A DNA stretch of 64,000 nucleotides. Origin: Solea solea (taxonomy: Eukaryota; Chordata; Actinopteri; Pleuronectiformes; Soleidae). How positions within the stretch are numbered: the stretch's first letter is position 1; each line of letters starts with the position of its first letter. Location: NCBI RefSeq assembly GCF_958295425.1, contig NC_081150.1, positions 7,687,001 to 7,751,000 of the forward strand. The letters are read 5' to 3'. The translations under genes were made by a program, and so were the position numbers. The notes beneath the pieces are model-generated. The model did not search any database and was not told the origin of the DNA. It saw only the letters and a program-made list of their open reading frames with translations. Shown here piece after piece: positions 59,116-64,000 of the stretch.

Positions 59116-61189
59116 CATTTGTGTGATCAGATAGGTGTCTCACTGCGGAGACTTATACTCACCCTCAGTTATGATTACACTTCCTAAACAAGGCCTCCTC
59201 TTGAGTAGGAAACCTCATTCTGATCCCTCGTTTTCATGCATTATTAATAAGACTTCTGGTTAAAAAATGAAATAAAAATAACCCCGGTGAGCTAAAAGGA
59301 CACATTGCTCCTTCATTGCACAGGGGATTAACCATATAATTACTGTCACACAGAGGAGAGACATGTGTGTGTGTGTGCGACTTCAAAACAACCTGCAATC
59401 CCACAAATATTACCGTGAAGTCCCCGCTGCTTTATAAGGAAACACATTACAGTTGCACCAGAAGATGAATGTTTAATGCTCAATTAGTCGAGGAAATTAA
59501 TCAAACACTGAGGGACTGCAGTTACAGTAGCAGCTCTATGTCAATGTACTTGGGCACTGTAGTGATTTGGGATAACGTGGGATTGCTAACATGCTAATAA
59601 TAGGCAGATACCGTGCTCAAAATATTTGTTTGGCAAGTTAGAAAGCTAATTAGCATAAGAACACAGCAGAGATGTACAACATCACAGTACAACATCTACT
59701 ATTAACAGTCGAATAAAGTCATGAAGTAACCAGTCGTTCTCCAGTGTGAGGATGAACTGCTTTTATCCATCTTATATTACATTATTATTCTACTTGCTTT
59801 CACTGGCATATGATGATAAATGTGTATCGTTCTCATAAATAATTACATTTAAATCGTCAGACTTTGAACTTATAATCAAAATGAGTGAAATTCTAAAAGA
59901 AGGATAGGCAACAAATTCAAAATAATCAAAAGAGTCAAACATACTGATAACAAAAAAGCAATTTAAGGATGCCATCTTATAGTCTGGGGAAAAACAATTG
60001 TATTGTTCACGCTTTTTTGACAAAACGCTGTAGAATAAAGGAGTTATTAATGAAATGAGTAATCTGTAAATCTGTAATTAAAAAAAATAAATAACCGCTG
60101 CCCAAAATGGAAAACCTTGAAGTTTTGTACTGTTGACAAGTCATGTGAAAACAACAAACAAGGCTGTGGAAATGTGTGGATTGTCACTATTCTCTGACAT
60201 TTTAGAATTTATAATGAGTGAAAAAAAATACATTAACAGACCACAACCATCTCTAAATATGTATCAATGATGTGACACTATAAAAATCATTCTCTTGGTT
60301 AATTGCTTGCTAATGTTTACGAGTCGGCTTACATACATTTTTGGTATAATGAGCGTTTGCAGAGTCGACAGTAAATGTTTGTCATTCTCAAACAGCCGAA
60401 ACCAAAACATCAATCGAATTTGGCCAGAACTCAACACTATGCTGCTGGTGTTAATGTTCAATTTTGGTTGTTATAACTGGATCGGATATCGGAGAGATAA
60501 AAATGTTAAATCTAATACGATCCAAAAATCTCGCGTATCAAATGCTTCACTATGCACAGACTGTAAAAAAAAAACAAAAAAAAAAACAGCCATAGCATTT
60601 TAGCTGAGTTACGTTGTAACTTGTTTATTTCTTCTTTATGAAAGAAACATATTTGTTACGCAATTGGAGAATTGTCTTTGAAATAGGGCATTAATGACTT
60701 CTCGTTTTTCAGATCAACTTTTCGGTCACATTAACAGTCCATATGTGTAGTAAAGTGCAAAAAGAATAAACACGCCTTCTCAAAGACATTTAAACAAAAC
60801 AAAACATAGGCTAATACCTTGAATTTTCCGGTCATTTTAAGTGCGCAACAGAAAGTGATTACGATCTCTCCCACCCGGCTCTAGTGTGGCCTACGTCCGA
60901 TCCGACCCCCAGATCTGCTCGCCCGAAACCCCCCACCAAAGCTCAGCATCCCCGTCGCACCCAATCCCAGGGCCGATGGACTCGATGTCGTCACCTCCAA
61001 CCCCAGGTACACACCCCCACCAGACTCGCCCGCTCTAACCCCAACTCTTCTTTTTTGTAGATTGTAAAGAAAGATTGTATTGTGTACACAAGCGCACACA
61101 GAGAGAGAATCCTTGTGCCAACTTGTGCCACTGAGGTTGATGCATCGACAAATTGGCATTTCAGTTAATGCCCTACTTGTACTAAATGA

Positions 61190-61330
61190 CTTAGTACAGA
61201 TGGGTTGTTAACGGCTTCATCGTTTAAAAGGTCCAACATGACAGAAAGATATCTGTATCGGTACATGTAGATACTCAAGTGTGCGATTTCAGTATCGGAC
61301 ACAAGAAAAGTGGTATTGTGCCATCCCTAT
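61190..61330. repeat. Dispersed-repeat remnant
   Basis: TATCTGTATCGGTACATGTA, GATACTCAAGTGTGCGATTT and AGTGGTATTGTGCCATCCCT in this order match a common fish repeat built of TATCGG motifs. Diverged. Confidence 0.5.
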
Positions 61331-62759
61331 TTGACACAAGTTACTTTTGAGCACCTGCCCCACAGCTGTTTTTTTTTTAGCTCTACCCAAAAATAACCGT
61401 GCCTACAAACTCTAAAGTTCTTAAGTAGAAGAATCATGGCGATCACAATGTGTATCCTATCCTCATCTGTATGAGTCCCGATGGCTGCCATGCATGTGTA
61501 TGGTTGTGTCATTACATGTTAATGGCTTTCCACTGATGCTACAGCAGAGCAGAGAGACGGAGGCTGTGATGGAGAGAACAGGGAACCATTTGATGTTTGC
61601 CAGTTGAAAGAATAAGCCTTCCTTTGGGTTGTGCTTTCCACTGAGGCACGCTGGGATTGAAAGAGCGCTTGCCCAGGGCTAAAGGAGATTTTTGGTGGGC
61701 GTCACACATCCAATTACCTCGGTAGCATCAGAGAAATCCACAGGGAATGCACACACAAACAGAAAGATACACATTCACTTGAGTGCGCACACACACACGA
61801 ATGCATAAGACACCCACTGCAGGAGGCTCTCACTGCATAGGGGGCGCAGCCAAATATCACTATTCAGATTCTGCAGTATCGGCCGCTGTGGAATTCATGA
61901 ATATTATCAGCATGTACTGATATGAAGCTTATGGTATAAATATGGATAGAAATATGGAAACACCACCCAGGTTCCACCTCTTTGAAAAGCATTATTAATG
62001 CATTCAGAGAAGCTATTACTGGATTTGCATGGCCTCTTCTGATGAGCACAGAGGACGTGTGGATCCACTGATGTGTGGAGGTTTATTGGTGCATTTCAAA
62101 GCAGTTTCAAAGTCTCCCGTTCCGTGGCAAAAGCTGGGATTTCGATGAGTGACAAACTTTAAAAACTTAGGTCGCAAACCTCGGTCTTCCTGCTGCAAAG
62201 GCAAGAGTTGCCTATGAAACTATTATCGATGCATCCTGTCTCACTGAACAATCACTCACCACTGACCCACTGCTATTTTTAACAACAGTGCATTTGTGAT
62301 GAGAAACAAGAGTTGAACTCATTTCCAATATCATAAAATCATTAAACTAAAGGAAATGTGTAAACTGGGAAGTTACAACTGCGTTGTAAAGAAGTAACAT
62401 CTTGAATCCCAATTAACATATTTCAGATAAAATGTAAACTGAATCTTGCTTTTACGTGCAATATGTTTAACAGCTCAGCGTCATTAGCACCCGTGCGGCT
62501 CTCATTCATTGCCCTTGTTTGGCGCGCATGTGACATTAGCCTCCAGTCATTGGTGATAAAGTGCGCAGTTATAGTGACGTAAGATGCATGGCAGATGTCC
62601 AAGCATCAGATGTAATATATATACTACCCTCTTTTACCTGGAGGCTGTGACTTCTGTTTTGGTTTTGTTGTCGAGTGTTGCGATCGCCGTGTGAGTGTAA
62701 TAGCGCCGCTGTATCTCGGCTACATGCTTCTTTGTTATGTGCTTCCCATAAAGTGTCCG

Positions 62760-62925
62760 GGTGACGGCGCGCTGCACTTCAGTTCAGTTCCACCTTTTTG
62801 TACCGTCTATTTTACATCATTCGACATTTAAATAATCGGAATTTGGACAATTGGGAATCGACTAAAAATTGTCCACGTCTGAATCGCGATGCATCGAAGA
62901 ATCAAGGTTTTTCCCAACCCATATT
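62760..62925. repeat. Dispersed-repeat remnant
   Basis: GTGACGGCGCGCTGCACTTC at the left and GAATCGCGATGCATCGAAGA with ATCAAGGTTTTTCCCAACCC at the right fit the end of a frequent fish DNA-transposon-type repeat. No coding sequence. Confidence 0.45.
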
Positions 62926-64000
62926 GCCAAATACTTGCGTAGTAGCCAAAGCCAGCCTGAAAAGTCGCTAAATGTTGCCAGGACAAGCCATATGTCAATC
63001 AATCACACTGTAGTTTATATCAGCTGAATGAAACTGTGCCTTTTATTGTATTCTATGGCTATATTTACATATGTAAACTGATTGAAAAGATGGAAAGTTA
63101 AAAGCTGCAAAGCAATGTCTTTGTCGTGTTGAAGATTAACAGTGAAACTGAATCGTAATATAAGGGGAGGAGAAAACAGCGGTAGAAAATGTATGGATGG
63201 ATATACACCATCAAGAATTATGGTCAGAGTTGAAGGTTCAGAGGTTGCGTGGTTCCACATTATTTAAAAATCTATGGTAAACTATGTGTTTATTATAAAG
63301 TGTAGAAGCAACATAGAGTAATGCACTCAGTGAGTAATTAATCGTGCTTGTTGAGGGACTGGCACAGCTGTTCCCAAACAATCAACTATAGATTGAGTAT
63401 TGACCTGCAGTTTTACAGTCAACCTTCATCCAAAATGAGGTTAAAGAATAAAATCCATGGCCAATCTGCCAGTCAGCCATAAGAAAACAAAAGTTGCAGT
63501 TGTTTGTGAAAGTTTTTTTCAGCATAGCACACAGGTCTCTTTGATTAGAGACCAAGGGTCGACTTTTATAAATTCTACTCCAAGTTATGTTTTAGCAATT
63601 TTCTCTAGGTAATCGATGAAGGGTCAATGGAGAGGTTTAACAAGGCCAATCCTCATTTTTATTACAACTGAGACGTCTCAACTGTTCAGAGACGATGCCA
63701 CGCTCTGAGACGTTGGGTACACACCCAGAAACAAAGGAGTAATAACACCGCATGCACGGGAAAGGGAAGAGGACATAAAATGAAAGGAAACGTGAAGAAG
63801 CAGAAATGATGAAAAAGGGCATGAGGTCAGCTCAAGCTGTGAATGTGGCATTTGACGAGGCCCCCCATCAGGCTTCAGTCATCTTCAAATGAAACACATC
63901 TAACTGACATGAAAGACAAGGGAAAGGGACCACCAAGTGTGCGTCTCTCTCCCTCTGTAGTCACATTTCTAGGCATGTGAGGGATCACGGAATTATTCGA

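Larger units (their letters stand above)
43199..64000. other. Gene-poor stretch to the right window edge
   Basis: No convincing exon was found. If mdga2 coding exon 1 is further right, this too is its first intron. It holds repeat fragments near 47.6, 48.6, 51.4, 52.7, 61.2 and 62.8 kb, and simple repeats. Two unexplained stretches are a coding-like run ending in a splice-donor consensus at 58265-58328 and a C-rich block at 60868-61060. Between 53000 and 58000 and from 63000 to 64000 I see nothing but chance open frames. Confidence 0.55.

Overview
The window looks like ray-finned fish nuclear DNA, most likely a percomorph-type teleost. It is AT-rich and gene-poor, with dense CA/TG and TA microsatellites, many short degenerate dispersed repeats of kinds common in fish, spliced genes with GT/AG introns, and a six-cysteine astacin protease of a subfamily known from teleosts. 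No bacterial, phage or CRISPR-like feature was seen.

Two genes can be supported. The first is mdga2, on the minus strand and only partly inside the window. Three internal exons are visible: 26475-26336, 18279-18105 and 970-774. They join in frame, with matching splice phases, into the first Ig domain and the start of the second Ig domain of the MDGA2 cell-adhesion protein. The introns are about 8.1 kb and 17.1 kb. The rest of the gene (remaining Ig domains, FNIII-like and MAM domains, GPI signal) must lie left of position 1. The signal-peptide exon lies to the right of 26475, and I could not place it.

The second gene is complete and on the plus strand: an eight-exon, 272-residue secreted zinc metalloprotease at 40839-43133. 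It belongs to the c6AST group of astacins (hatching enzyme, nephrosin, patristacin type). It has a signal peptide, a short propeptide, the zinc-binding motif, the Met-turn and exactly six cysteines. A TATA box and an ATTAAA poly(A) signal fit its ends. If the first mdga2 exon lies to its right, as the usual long first intron of this gene suggests, the protease is nested antisense inside mdga2.

The rest is intronic or intergenic DNA. It holds a foldback element (15136-15517) with a tRNA-derived SINE beside it, a TA-microsatellite palindrome (5790-5926), copies of several teleost dispersed repeats (including two inverted copies of one family at about 32.8 and 48.6 kb and three copies of another at 36.1, 39.1 and 52.7 kb), hairpins at 22178-22208 and 33409-33441, and many simple repeats. 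Two stretches with weak coding-like or compositional signals (58265-58328 and 60868-61060) are unexplained. I see no clear evidence of a new biological system. The most informative parts are the complete c6AST gene, its 19-base microexon, and its position relative to mdga2.
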